From the NCBI RefSeq assembly GCF_003054445.1, contig NC_042507.1:2356001-2420000 (forward strand): a stretch of 64,000 nt of DNA, in the 5' to 3' direction. Positions within the stretch are counted from its first letter, which is position 1; each line of letters starts with the position of its first letter. This document shows, one piece after another, positions 17,836 through 27,147 of the stretch. The notes beneath the pieces were generated by a model. It searched no databases and had not been told where the DNA came from. It worked only from the letters and a program-made list of their open reading frames with translations. The stretch is from Pichia kudriavzevii (Eukaryota; Ascomycota; Pichiomycetes; Pichiales; Pichiaceae). The translations under genes were made by a program, and so were the position numbers.

Positions 17836-19464
17836 ATGAGGATATTATCATCCAAGAGGAGGTTGCTCCTATATACTATTTTAGCTATATCGACCTTCTG
17901 GATAGTTCCGAATAGATCCGATGGTGAGACCGAAAATCTTGAAATTGGGAACGAATCTGAAAAGCTTGATGTTAATAATAATGACACACCTATATTAGAG
18001 GAGATAAACGCACATGATGAAGAGATTGAGATCGATGGATTCATTGAGAAGCAAATGAAGTTAGAGTTTGGATCTGAAATAGATGAAATTGTCAAACTAA
18101 CGGACGAAGAAATTAGAGAAGTTATGAGAAAATCTAAGAAGGAAAAGGAGGGATCAATACCGAATTCTTCAAATCTACAGAATTACTCAGACCCAATCGA
18201 TAAAGTTCAAGGTACATTAATTGATAATGATAGAAGGATACGAATGGACGAGCCACCAGATGAACAGCCGTGGTCACAATATGAAATTGCACGGAGAATA
18301 CCCAAGTACTATAAATCAAACAAAGGGTTGATAAATGCAACGATATTCACCTTGTGTAGAAACTCTGAACTTTTCAGTATATTAGATTCAATCCATCAAG
18401 TAGAGACTAGGTTCAACACACGATATCATTACGATTGGGTTTTCCTCAATGAAGAACCATTCAGTGAGGAATTTATTGAGTTAACATCAAACTTGGTCAG
18501 TGGAAGAACGAGATATGGGCTGATACCTGGTGAACATTGGTCATATCCGGAGCATATAGATCAAGAGAAGGCCCGCAAGATTCGTGAAAGTAGTTACTGG
18601 AGGCCTATATTGTATGGATCAAGTGAATCCTACAGACATATGTGTAGGTTCAATTCAATGTTTTTTTATAAACACCCAATAATGAGAGACTATGATTATT
18701 ACTGGAGAGTTGAACCAGATGTTAAATTTCATTGTGACATTTTAAATGACCCTTTCAAATTCTTAAAAGAAAATGGTAAGAAATATGGATTCACAATTTC
18801 AATGAAAGAATTACCAAATACAATCGAAACATTGTGGCACCATACCAGAAAGTATTTTAAGAGTTTACCTATTGATTATTTCTCACCCGATTATAGAAGA
18901 GAAAACTTGGTGAAATTCATTAGTGATGACAGTGGTATTAGCTATAACTATTGTCATTATTGGACAAATTTTGAGATTGCAGATTTGAGTATCTTTAGGA
19001 ATGAAATATATGAAGGGTATGTTCAATATTTGGACAAGGCAGGAGGTTTCTTCTATGAGAGGTGGGGTGATGCACCGATTCACTCAATTGTATTTAGTTT
19101 AATGTTGAGGAAAGAGGAGGTACATTTATTTCAAGACATCAGTTATGAACATACAGTTGCGCAAAGTTGTCCTTTGGATAAAGAGATACGCAAAACTGCC
19201 AAATGTGTATGTGATCCGATTGATAGTGAGATTCTAACAGATGATTATTGTAATGTTAGATTTTTGGAGGCAGCAGATGTTGAGAAGCCCGAAGACTTTG
19301 ATGACTATGTAAGTAAGATTTATGGTAGGATTTTTGAGAGGATAGAATTAAGACAAGAGAGGAAGAAAATATTCAAGGAGAATATACGCAGGGAAAGTTT
19401 AAGACGACGTAAGAAAGCAGAAGAACTGAGGGGACATCAATTCAGTTTGAAAAAATCCAGGTAG
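17836..19464 (+). CDS. KRE2/MNT1/KTR-family alpha-1,2-mannosyltransferase (GT15)
   Basis: This 542-residue protein is a type II Golgi membrane enzyme. A short cytosolic tail (MRILSSKRR) is followed by a signal anchor (LLLYTILAISTFWIV) and an acidic stem to about residue 165. The GT15 catalytic domain follows, with ATIFTLCRNSEL, YDWVFLNEEPFSEEF, SSYWRPILYGSSESYRHMCR, YYWRVEPDVKFHCDI, CHYWTNFEIADLSIFRN and AGGFFYERWGDAPIHS. The family transfers mannose from GDP-mannose to O- and N-linked glycans of cell-wall proteins. Which paralogue (KTR, YUR1 or MNN5-like) cannot be settled by eye. The C-terminal 45 residues form a very basic, probably helical tail not usual in Kre2. The stop is 17 bp from the convergent TLG1 stop. 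Confidence 0.93.
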   Translation: MRILSSKRRLLLYTILAISTFWIVPNRSDGETENLEIGNESEKLDVNNNDTPILEEINAHDEEIEIDGFIEKQMKLEFGSEIDEIVKLTDEEIREVMRKSKKEKEGSIPNSSNLQNYSDPIDKVQGTLIDNDRRIRMDEPPDEQPWSQYEIARRIPKYYKSNKGLINATIFTLCRNSELFSILDSIHQVETRFNTRYHYDWVFLNEEPFSEEFIELTSNLVSGRTRYGLIPGEHWSYPEHIDQEKARKIRESSYWRPILYGSSESYRHMCRFNSMFFYKHPIMRDYDYYWRVEPDVKFHCDILNDPFKFLKENGKKYGFTISMKELPNTIETLWHHTRKYFKSLPIDYFSPDYRRENLVKFISDDSGISYNYCHYWTNFEIADLSIFRNEIYEGYVQYLDKAGGFFYERWGDAPIHSIVFSLMLRKEEVHLFQDISYEHTVAQSCPLDKEIRKTAKCVCDPIDSEILTDDYCNVRFLEAADVEKPEDFDDYVSKIYGRIFERIELRQERKKIFKENIRRESLRRRKKAEELRGHQFSLKKSR

Positions 19465-19481
19465 GTTATTTCAAGACCGTC

Positions 19482-20129
19482 TCAAACGATAATCAAAAGA
19501 ACCAATATGAGGATTAACACAATGATTAACAAACCTATACAACAGTTTCCAGCCATTTCGTTATCATCCAATAGATGCTGGATTCTCTTCATGCCACTGC
19601 CAAGAATCTTAGAGTTCAAAATATCCATTTTATCCTCGACATTATTTAGAAGGGTATCTTGGTAATCCAATTCTTCATTTATAGTCAACGCTTGTTGGTG
19701 TAAGTTATTTATAGACTGAGTCAACTCATTACTTATCAGATCATCTTGTTGCTGTAGAAGTTGCTGGTGGTACTCTTTAGTTGCTCTATTGCTGTCATCA
19801 TCATTACCATCATCAAAATTATTGTTGACATCATCAGCAAACGGATTATCCGAATAACTTCCTTGTAGATTATCTATTTTTTTATCTTTCAGGATTGAAG
19901 ATACTTTATTCCTTAGATTCTTTACTCTATCCTTTCGTGAAGTCAACTCGATATCAGATATCTGGAAGTTACCTGAAGATTCAACAATTTTAATGCTCTC
20001 TTCTAAATCATGGATGCATGAAAGAATATCATCTTGTAAGGTATGGAATTCGAGAGACTGAGGTGACGTTACCTGTAATTGGTCGACCAGGGGCTCAGTC
20101 GAGTCATATAGGGTGTTAAATGGATCCAT
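19482..20129 (-). CDS. TLG1: t-SNARE Tlg1 (syntaxin 6 type)
   Basis: This 215-residue protein has an N-terminal helical domain of the syntaxin-6 kind (residues 1-85, including LQDDILSCIHDLEESIKIV and RKDRVKNLRNKV). A Qc-SNARE helix follows at about 125-185 (LLQQQDDLISNELTQSINNL, LDYQDTLLNNVEDKMDILNS), and a C-terminal anchor NCCIGLLIIVLILILVLLIIV ends the protein without a lumenal tail. Length and layout fit Tlg1 (224 residues in S. cerevisiae), which acts in endosome-to-Golgi and intra-Golgi fusion with Tlg2 and Vti1. Cysteines directly before the anchor are candidate palmitoylation sites, as reported for Tlg1. Confidence 0.88.
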   Translation of the reverse strand: MDPFNTLYDSTEPLVDQLQVTSPQSLEFHTLQDDILSCIHDLEESIKIVESSGNFQISDIELTSRKDRVKNLRNKVSSILKDKKIDNLQGSYSDNPFADDVNNNFDDGNDDDSNRATKEYHQQLLQQQDDLISNELTQSINNLHQQALTINEELDYQDTLLNNVEDKMDILNSKILGSGMKRIQHLLDDNEMAGNCCIGLLIIVLILILVLLIIV

Positions 20130-20438
20130 ATTATAAAAGCAGACTATTCATAAGATGTGAGATGAATAAATAGACAAACAAAGAAACGCTGCCAGAGAAA
20201 GAAACCTAGGAAATGTATACTGTAAAGTTGAGAAGTGAAAATGTGTGAGAAATGCATAAACGGATTTTACATCACAGGAAAGACGATATGGAACTATATA
20301 CCTACTTTTCAAGGAATTTCTTCTGTCTCCTCCTTTCCCTGTTCTGCTGTTCCCCTCTATTTCTCTTCCCGTTCCTGCATACTGCTCTGGTTTATTATCG
20401 GTCTGTATTCTGATAAGACTAATTCAAGATTTCAAGGG
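20130..20438. promoter_or_regulatory. Divergent promoter region, TLG1 / unknown gene
   Basis: The 309 bp include a strong pyrimidine tract at about 20305-20395, of the kind found upstream of yeast transcription starts. The downstream frame is open back to an ATG at 20241, but the encoded residues are Cys/Ser/Phe-rich and look like translated promoter, so the region is treated as noncoding. Confidence 0.5.
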
Positions 20439-21296
20439 ATGACGATGATACGGTTGTTGCCATATGTTGGAGATATTGAGATTGGGAATGAACCTATACG
20501 GATGAACGTCTTGATGAGGATGAACACTGAGCAAATCATCAAGATTCTAAGTGAATACAGTAATGATGACAGTCGAGTGAAAGTTGTCATTAAAGACGGT
20601 AAAGTCGTTGGGTTTAAGATTTTCAAGGATAAGGGTCGAGTTGAAATCATTAAGTGCAGTCTTACTGGGGAGAATGTAGGTAAAATATACCAGAGGATCC
20701 CCAATAGGGCGGAAGCTGTCAACCTGGGCCCGCTAGACTACCGTGTGAATCTGATCAATTATAAGGGGGAGAAGGATGTGGATCTGCGGAAGATTGAAGA
20801 ATACAAAACCAAAGTCAGGATTATGGAGAAGGTCTGCGAGCAGGGGGCTGGAACCGAAGAGGGCATCAAATGCGACGGGGTGGATCTAAGAGAGTTCCCT
20901 GCTTGGATTGTTGAGCAGATGGAGGTGACGAAGGGGGTTATTGACTGGCGATATGCCAAGTTAGTGAAGAGTTTTGGAGATGGGAGGTACAAGAAACGGT
21001 TATATATTGAAGGTTATAGGCCTCACGATTCGCAGATGATGTTGTACACCGGTGGAGTAGATGATATACTGACGAGGCCAAAGGTGTACAAGGGTGGCGT
21101 GGAGAAAGCCAGAAAGTATGTAAGCCGGTACCAGAAGGTGTATCCGATATACTACCGGTTGTACGACAAGATACGGCGGGACCCCCTGGGGACGACTGAT
21201 CAAATCAACAATGATCTCAAGAGGTTGATTGAGATGCACAATGAACTAGAGGAACTACGACATCAACTGGAGGTCAACCAGCAAGCAAACAAGTAA
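20439..21296 (+). CDS. Unknown 285-residue protein
   Basis: I do not recognise this protein. It begins MTMIRLLPYVGDIEIGNEP, then has alternating strands and helices (VKVVIKDGKVVGFKIFKDKG, VEIIKCSLTGENVGKIYQRI) and a basic, Tyr-rich C-terminal half. It ends with a helix MHNELEELRHQLEVNQQ that may form a coiled coil. No signal peptide or membrane segment is seen after residue 1. The start is uncertain: an in-frame ATG 66 codons upstream at 20241 would add a hydrophobic N-terminus and leave only 111 bp to TLG1, whereas the ATG at 20439 follows a promoter-like pyrimidine tract. G-rich wording of the second half differs a little from its neighbours. Confidence 0.7.
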   Translation: MTMIRLLPYVGDIEIGNEPIRMNVLMRMNTEQIIKILSEYSNDDSRVKVVIKDGKVVGFKIFKDKGRVEIIKCSLTGENVGKIYQRIPNRAEAVNLGPLDYRVNLINYKGEKDVDLRKIEEYKTKVRIMEKVCEQGAGTEEGIKCDGVDLREFPAWIVEQMEVTKGVIDWRYAKLVKSFGDGRYKKRLYIEGYRPHDSQMMLYTGGVDDILTRPKVYKGGVEKARKYVSRYQKVYPIYYRLYDKIRRDPLGTTDQINNDLKRLIEMHNELEELRHQLEVNQQANK

Positions 21297-21445
21297 ATAA
21301 TCGTCTAATAAATAGTTTAAGAAATAAATAGAATGAAATATAAAACTATAACCTAGATTGAGTAGCATGTGTAGTTAGGGAGTGAATTTTTGGATAGTAC
21401 CTGTCAAACCATAAACTACAATTGTGATATAACGGAGGGGACCGA

Positions 21446-22405
21446 TTATAGCAATTTTCTGTCGACGAATTGCTTGTACAAGGCATCACCCAACATACCA
21501 GGAGAAGGAACAACTTCAACGTCAGCAGCAGTGAGGGCTTCAATCTTGGATTGCGCAGTACCCTTACCTCCTGAGATCAATGCACCGGCATGTCCCATTC
21601 TTCTACCTGGAGGAGCAGTGACACCTGCAATGAAGGACACGACTGGTTTAGGAACCTCTCTGGTCAAGTTGTACTGCTTCAAAAAATCTGCAGCCTCCTC
21701 TTCGGCGGAACCACCAATTTCACCAATCATGATGATACCTTCTGTTTCCGGATCGTTCAAAAACAAAGTGAGGGCATCGATAAAGTTAGTACCAGGACAC
21801 GGATCACCGCCCATTCCGATAACCAAGGTCTGGCCTAGACCAACCTTTGTAGTTTGGTTGACTGCCTCGTAAGTGAGAGTACCCGATCTGGAGACGATAC
21901 CGATTTTTCCCCTCTTGTGAATGGATTGGGGCATAATACCAATTTTGCATTGCTCTGGAGCAATAATACCAGGACAGTTTGGACCAACCATTCTTGTCTT
22001 GGACTGGGTCTTCAACATCTGGGAGATTCTTAACATGTCCTGCTGAGGAATGCCCTCAGTGATACAGACAACAAGAGGTAGTTCGGCTTCAATGGCCTCC
22101 TCAATTGCAGATGCGGCAATTGGCGGTGGAACAAAGATACCAGAGGCAGTGGCGCCAGTCTCCTTAATGGCCTCTGCAACAGTGGCAAAGACAGGCCTCT
22201 CCAAATGGAGTTGACCCGCCTTCTTTGGATTGGTACCTCCAACAACATTGGTGCCATAGTCAATCGCCTGTTGCGCATGGAAAGTTGCTTGTCTACCGGT
22301 GAACCCCTGGTACATCACCTTGGTGTCCTTGGTGATTTTGAGATTAGGAATGGTGTCGGCATAGCTTCTTAGTTGGCGTGCACTGTGGAATGATCTTCTA
22401 AACAT
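21446..22405 (-). CDS. LSC1: Succinyl-CoA ligase alpha subunit, mitochondrial
   Basis: This 319-residue protein is the alpha subunit of succinate-CoA ligase, the TCA-cycle enzyme of the mitochondrial matrix that makes ATP or GTP from succinyl-CoA. A short presequence ([14 protein letters not shown]) precedes the CoA-binding Rossmann domain ([39 protein letters not shown]). The ligase domain follows, with the phosphohistidine in [14 protein letters not shown] at residue 272. The frame is open upstream to a TTG at 22495 with no other Met, so the ATG at 22405 is the start. The beta subunit is not in the window. Confidence 0.96.
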   Translation of the reverse strand: MFRRSFHSARQLRSYADTIPNLKITKDTKVMYQGFTGRQATFHAQQAIDYGTNVVGGTNPKKAGQLHLERPVFATVAEAIKETGATASGIFVPPPIAASAIEEAIEAELPLVVCITEGIPQQDMLRISQMLKTQSKTRMVGPNCPGIIAPEQCKIGIMPQSIHKRGKIGIVSRSGTLTYEAVNQTTKVGLGQTLVIGMGGDPCPGTNFIDALTLFLNDPETEGIIMIGEIGGSAEEEAADFLKQYNLTREVPKPVVSFIAGVTAPPGRRMGHAGALISGGKGTAQSKIEALTAADVEVVPSPGMLGDALYKQFVDRKLL

Positions 22406-22821
22406 TATGTGTTTGACTAATACGGTATATGACGAAACGATGTGACGTGGTGCTGTACGGTATCTGGGGAATATGGGGTAACACAACAACAACAAATTCT
22501 AATGTATTGTATTGTATTGTAACGTAACCTAATGTAGTGACGTGTCGGTGTTTGATCAAACAGTTTACTGAACTCTATAAGATAAACAGATTTCCAAATG
22601 CTGACAACTGTTGTAACTCCACCTTCTTCTTCTTCTTCTTCTCCTCCACCATCGCCACGGCCTCCTTCGCCTCCACACGAGGCTCCTCATATACCTCGCC
22701 CCCACACGCTCCATTTGCCCCCGGACTCGCCCAATGCAGCCCGCTCACGCAAACCTCGCACCATTTCCCTCGCGCCCATCCCGCTCCACCCGGCCGGACA
22801 CCTTTTCTCCGGTCACCGCTC
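22406..22821. other. Spacer: LSC1 promoter and ARP8 3' region, with a C-rich block
   Basis: The 416 bp contain the LSC1 promoter, with short TGTATTGTATTGTATTGTAACG repeats near 22502-22523 and CAACAACAACAA near 22484. A (CTT)n run lies at about 22622-22640. A GC-rich, strongly C-biased block follows at about 22641-22860 and continues into the end of ARP8. Frames are open on both strands in this block simply because it lacks A and T; Pro/Ser-rich frames there are not called as genes. Confidence 0.55.
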
Positions 22822-25395
22822 TCAAAGAAGCGCCCGCCCGCCGAGCCGTTCCCAGTGACGAGCGCTGATCCAGCCAGCATTCGAACTCAAACCACCACCA
22901 CCACTACCGCTATTGTGTCCACCATTCCCGCCCGTGCTACCGTTACCATTACTGTTACCATTACCAGTATTACCACCCACCATCCGTGCAAACACACTTC
23001 CACCTTTCCAAGCTACACATCCAGTAGCAGTTGATGCTCCATTGCTGTTACCACATACTACATCTACATCAACTCCAACTCCACCAATGCTACTACTACT
23101 ACCATTGTTACCAACTGTTGCATCATAATTATCACTACTCTCTCCGCGTACTGACTCCTCCTCAGAATTACCACTAGCAACTGCAAGTGCAGCATCTACT
23201 TGTTCGTCACTTATAATAAGACGCCCTTTATTGATCTCCTTAGCACCCCCATTGTCACCCCCTTTTTCACCCGCCTTTTCACCTTCATTGTTATTCTTCT
23301 CCAACTCCTCCTGAAACGCACGTGCTACCTTCACCGCCCGCGCCAAACCTCGGCCGCCCAGTAACGCGCTTCGCGCTATATGAATCCGGTCAAGTAACAT
23401 CATCTCAAACCCTTCTAAAGACGCCCCGCCACCAACTACTGCTATATTTCCAAAGTATTTATCCAGCTTCCCCTGGTCGCACCCGCCAGTAATTCCGGCA
23501 ACTATTATACTCTCCAATATGGCAATCTCCAAGGGTGTAGTATTGAACAAGTTGGTCCTATTTTGTCCATTACGTTTATTATTACCAATGCTTTTACCAT
23601 TTCCTATACCACCATTGCCAAACTTGTCAATTAACTCGTCAATATGGATATGAACATTGCCGTCCAGTAACTCACTAAGAAACAAAAGCTGCTCACGGGG
23701 CTCAAACTCACTAAATAGTACACCGGAACTCTCAATCAATTGTAATAGACTCCCCTTGTCATTGAGATTCTCATACCCACTGTAATCGCCTCCAATAGTA
23801 CCTCCTACAACCCTCTCACCGAAAATAGCAGGATAAAACATCCCCATCGGTGCTAGAATGTTCTCGTCAAATATCTTGAATTGGTACCGCTTGAACTTCT
23901 TGTTGCTCTCAAATATATTGAAATTTCCAACTTGTATAACCCCAGTTTTGGAATCGTCAAATGTCCCATGCTCTAAAAACAAACTCTCTAATAATTTCAT
24001 GTCCTTCATTTTCCGGAAATCAACCTTAATTAAGGGGAATTGCTGCTCAACTAACATCTTCCCCCAAACAGCAATCACGTCCTTCATACCATAGTCTAAT
24101 ATAACTCTCGAATCCTCAACAACTATACCTTCATCAATACAATTGATATGTATGCTCGAATACCCAACATCAACCAAACACCCACTACTCATGCCTAACC
24201 CATATGAGATACTGACACCTTCTTGGATAATGTTGATGTACTTGAATCCAAATCGATTGAACATCAAATCAATCATTCTCTCAACATATTCCTTGTTACT
24301 TAACGATGGTACAACCAATACTAAGTTGAACCTCTCAAACTCTTTCCGTTGCACCATCTTGAACTTCTTCTTCATGATAAACTTCAATAATCTCTCAATA
24401 TCATCCAAATTCTCCTCAACGTTCTTATATTCACCATAGTTGAACCCCATCTCAACCTTGTTCTGCGAATCCTTTTTAAATGAAAACGGTTGCCTAATTG
24501 TCCACTCGCTTTCGTCATTCAACCGGAAAATCTCGTCCCCTACAACATAGTCACGCCCTTTCTCAATCAATTTCTTGGCCTTGATAAACATGTTCTTGTG
24601 CTCCTCATCTCCAACATCTTCAAGTTGGATGTCTTCATGCTGTTGCTTCCGGTTGAAATTGAAACACGCCTCATGACAGTTGGGTAAGATCTTTCTCTTG
24701 TAATACTTCATTCTCTCCTTGTAGCTCTTGTAAATGGGCTTCTTCAACTTCTCAAACTTCTCATGGTCCACTAATTGGTAGTGTCGATCATTGACACTGT
24801 CGCCGCCTTCTCCAACCAGTTCTCTCTCTGGAACTAGCCCCGTGACATCGTACTTATCCGTCCCGTTGCCCACATCACCCCGCGGGCCTGTACCGCCTCT
24901 CTTGGCATATCCAATGTAGTTGGGGATAATAAGCGGATCAACGTCCTTGGCAAACCCAATCTTGATTCCATGGCTCCCCGGATGCAACACTAGCGTGTCG
25001 TTTTCTTCTCCAGGAGCATCGCCGTCCTTCTCCTTGCCATTGTCCACGCTCTTCTCTTCAACGCCGGCTCCCTTGTCATTGTCTATGTTCTTCTCTTCAA
25101 CGCCGGCTTCCTTGTCATTGTCAACGTTCTTCTCCTCAATTTTGTGTTCCCTGTCCTCTCTCATCATTATGTAATTTTCGTCCTTCTTCAAATACTCAGT
25201 ATAGTAGTTCTTCTGGTTGATTAGCAGAACCTGTGGTATGGTGGCAAACGGCAGGTTGTTCTCGTTCTCCGTCCGCCGAATACCTTGTTCATCAAGGATG
25301 TTTTGCATCTTCTCATTGGCACGTTGTCTCTCTTGTCTTCTCTTCAATAACACATTGGGATCCGTCGTAAACGCCCCGCCTCTCTTTGGTGGCAT
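22822..25395 (-). CDS. ARP8: Actin-related protein Arp8 (INO80 chromatin remodeller)
   Basis: This 857-residue protein matches Arp8 (881 residues in S. cerevisiae), a nuclear actin-related subunit of the INO80 complex that binds nucleosomes with Arp4 and actin. Visible are the N-terminal RQERQRANEKM region, the first actin-like strand TLVLHPGSHGIKIGFAKD with IPNYIGYAKR, an insertion, SSIHINCIDEGI, and NIAVVGGGASLEGFEMMLLDRI. The C-terminal actin blocks are VAWKGGSVFARM and WISARHWERLGGRALL. Three features stand out: imperfect 13-residue repeats near residues 87-125; a Gly/Asn-rich insertion of about 37 residues between VFARM and WISARHW; and a stop right after RALL, about seven residues earlier than the usual YKxxF-type end. 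Confidence 0.9.
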   Translation of the reverse strand: MPPKRGGAFTTDPNVLLKRRQERQRANEKMQNILDEQGIRRTENENNLPFATIPQVLLINQKNYYTEYLKKDENYIMMREDREHKIEEKNVDNDKEAGVEEKNIDNDKGAGVEEKSVDNGKEKDGDAPGEENDTLVLHPGSHGIKIGFAKDVDPLIIPNYIGYAKRGGTGPRGDVGNGTDKYDVTGLVPERELVGEGGDSVNDRHYQLVDHEKFEKLKKPIYKSYKERMKYYKRKILPNCHEACFNFNRKQQHEDIQLEDVGDEEHKNMFIKAKKLIEKGRDYVVGDEIFRLNDESEWTIRQPFSFKKDSQNKVEMGFNYGEYKNVEENLDDIERLLKFIMKKKFKMVQRKEFERFNLVLVVPSLSNKEYVERMIDLMFNRFGFKYINIIQEGVSISYGLGMSSGCLVDVGYSSIHINCIDEGIVVEDSRVILDYGMKDVIAVWGKMLVEQQFPLIKVDFRKMKDMKLLESLFLEHGTFDDSKTGVIQVGNFNIFESNKKFKRYQFKIFDENILAPMGMFYPAIFGERVVGGTIGGDYSGYENLNDKGSLLQLIESSGVLFSEFEPREQLLFLSELLDGNVHIHIDELIDKFGNGGIGNGKSIGNNKRNGQNRTNLFNTTPLEIAILESIIVAGITGGCDQGKLDKYFGNIAVVGGGASLEGFEMMLLDRIHIARSALLGGRGLARAVKVARAFQEELEKNNNEGEKAGEKGGDNGGAKEINKGRLIISDEQVDAALAVASGNSEEESVRGESSDNYDATVGNNGSSSSIGGVGVDVDVVCGNSNGASTATGCVAWKGGSVFARMVGGNTGNGNSNGNGSTGGNGGHNSGSGGGGLSSNAGWISARHWERLGGRALL
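25021..25137 (-). repeat. Three imperfect 39-bp tandem repeats in ARP8
   Basis: Three units encode EEKNVDNDKEAGV, EEKNIDNDKGAGV and EEKSVDNGKEKDG. They are acidic and lie in the variable N-terminal region before the actin fold. Confidence 0.85.
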
Positions 25396-25652
25396 CTTGC
25401 TGGTGTTCTATATACAAAGGACTCAGGTATAAACAATGAAGAAGGGGGAAAAAAAAATCAAAGTTGTATTACACTAAAGTTCTGCTACACCAACTTGCTA
25501 ATTTCCATTGCCTATTCTCAACCAGAGAAAATCAAGCTTTTTTTTTTTCTTTTTTTTTGCAAACACTATTCACTCATTTATTCACAAACTGACAGGCTCT
25601 TTATTACAACATTATACAAACTAAGAAACGCGAATTGGAATTCCAAATTTGG

Positions 25653-26324
25653 TCAACTTTCAACGAGTCTCATGAAGAATTCCCCCAAATATCTCCATCG
25701 GGACACACAACACATGGACAGACACATCAAGGAGAACATCATGCTCAGGATAAGTATAATGGTTGTCATGACAATGTATGTTGCAAATACAACCAAAGTG
25801 ATGACCATCCATAGCGTGTCTGGAAGATTTGGTATTTCTGTTTTAATTATTATTGCAAATTTGTTAATAAGAGAATGCGGATCAATGAAGCTGTAGTTAC
25901 CCTTATTGACAGTATCGACAAAGTCAAATATATCTTTGAAAAAATCTCTACTGAATGAGCTAATCAGAACCAACGACAATACCAACCAGTAAACTCCCAG
26001 TAGAAACAACGTGACTATTATCAATCCAATGACTTCAAACCATAATGGTCGCCGCACGTGTTCTATATTCCCCATGGCTGCATCCCTATGGAAATCCTCA
26101 TTGTCGCTATTGTAGTTGTTATTGTAGTTGTTGTTCCCCTCATGTTCAATAATAACGGCTCTTGCATCTCGCAAATTGTCTATTCGAAATCGAACCCCGT
26201 TACGGCCGCCACCGTCACTGTCATCGCCATCGCCACGGCCCCCGCCAGCTTCCACAATCTCATTGGCAAGCTCGATCAACTCGTCCACCTCAAGTTCAGG
26301 TATACCAACGGTATCCCTAGACAT
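25653..26324 (-). CDS. Hypothetical membrane protein with two hydrophobic regions
   Basis: I do not recognise this 223-residue protein. The N-terminal half is acidic and soluble, with a Gly/Asp-rich stretch (about residues 28-42) and an Asn/Tyr repeat (NNNYNNNYN). Two hydrophobic regions follow: WFEVIGLIIVTLFLLGVYWL with its extension to about residue 125, and LWMVITLVVFATYIVMTTII running on to MCLSMCC at about 172-208. Each region is long enough for one or two membrane passes. Cysteines near the end could be lipidated. The ATG at 26324 is used; the codon two before it is a GTG. Confidence 0.65.
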   Translation of the reverse strand: MSRDTVGIPELEVDELIELANEIVEAGGGRGDGDDSDGGGRNGVRFRIDNLRDARAVIIEHEGNNNYNNNYNSDNEDFHRDAAMGNIEHVRRPLWFEVIGLIIVTLFLLGVYWLVLSLVLISSFSRDFFKDIFDFVDTVNKGNYSFIDPHSLINKFAIIIKTEIPNLPDTLWMVITLVVFATYIVMTTIILILSMMFSLMCLSMCCVSRWRYLGEFFMRLVES

Positions 26325-26577
26325 CTTCACCCATTACTCCCCCAATGCTGGTCAATTACAAGAAAATGCCTACATTAACAACTCGTTAGTAATGCATGTG
26401 AAAATCGTCTCTAGTGTTTTCCACTATAAGCGCCCCAATGAGGGCTCATCCTTCTTAGAAACGCGTACAGGGACAGTGCTACCCCCCCCTCTTCATTCCT
26501 GTCATTGAGCCACTTGACCATCCTATAAAGAGAGATACCATAGAGACAAACCGGTTCACTCCAACTTATAAACAGCC

Positions 26578-27000
26578 ATGCCAATTACAGACTTGCCATA
26601 CGAAGTACAGACAATCCTGCTCTCGTACTTGAACACATCCACCCTCCTCTCCTTACGCAACTCTTGTACATTTTATCGCCGCTTGCCACTACGGGTGTCT
26701 GCTATAACAGTCTTTCTAAACACAACAGAGACACCCATAGTGTCCCGTATCCAAAATAACATTCTTATCACCTCCTTCTATACCTACAGACGTTTCCACA
26801 GTCAACTCCTCCTAGAGGAGACCCTCATCGATACACTCACCCGTATCTGTATCCCCACAGTAGTTGTCTATGACGCCGGCGTCTGCTACCACCCTTCGAT
26901 GCCACACCCACACGCCCTCTTTGCGTCTCCTCCAACATCCACTGCCAACGGTAGAATTAGCAGAAGTAGAAGTAGTAGTAGTACAGTTGCCACTATATAG
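26578..27000 (+). CDS. Small F-box-like protein
   Basis: This 140-residue protein starts with an F-box-like motif (MPITDLPYEVQTILLSYLNT, then STLLSLRNSCTFYRRL, residues 1-36), similar in placement to the larger F-box protein at 12624. The remainder is short: a helical and strand segment to about residue 110, then a Pro/Ser/Arg-rich tail with RSRSSSSTVATI. No substrate-binding repeats are visible, so it is either a minimal F-box protein or one that lost its C-terminal domain. A TATA-like CTATAAAG lies about 55 bp upstream of the ATG. Orthology is unknown. Confidence 0.6.
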   Translation: MPITDLPYEVQTILLSYLNTSTLLSLRNSCTFYRRLPLRVSAITVFLNTTETPIVSRIQNNILITSFYTYRRFHSQLLLEETLIDTLTRICIPTVVVYDAGVCYHPSMPHPHALFASPPTSTANGRISRSRSSSSTVATI

Positions 27001-27111
27001 AGAAGAGTTGTCTAACAAGCATAATAACCGTTACAGAGAAGTGCTCTCCTCTTGTCTTGCTCCACTCCCCTCCACCCCCCCTACTACCACTTAATTCAAG
27101 CTGAGCCTCAA

Positions 27112-27137
27112 TTGTGTAAGTGTATACACTTACACAA
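27112..27137. repeat. Perfect 26-bp palindrome
   Basis: The left arm TTGTGTAAGTGTA is followed directly by its exact reverse complement TACACTTACACAA, with no spacer. It lies 112 bp after the small F-box stop and about 340 bp before the NUZM ATG. It could be a dimer-binding operator or a transcript hairpin; no known factor site was recognised. Confidence 0.95.
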
Positions 27138-27147
27138 CTCGACGCAC

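Noticed and set aside
22575-22880. Gly-rich minus-strand frame running past the ARP8 stop, and Pro/Ser-rich plus-strand frames
   Set aside because: All lie in a C-rich block where stop codons are rare; none has a recognisable domain. I also considered a frameshift in ARP8, but the ARP8 frame stays recognisable to WISARHWERLGGRALL.
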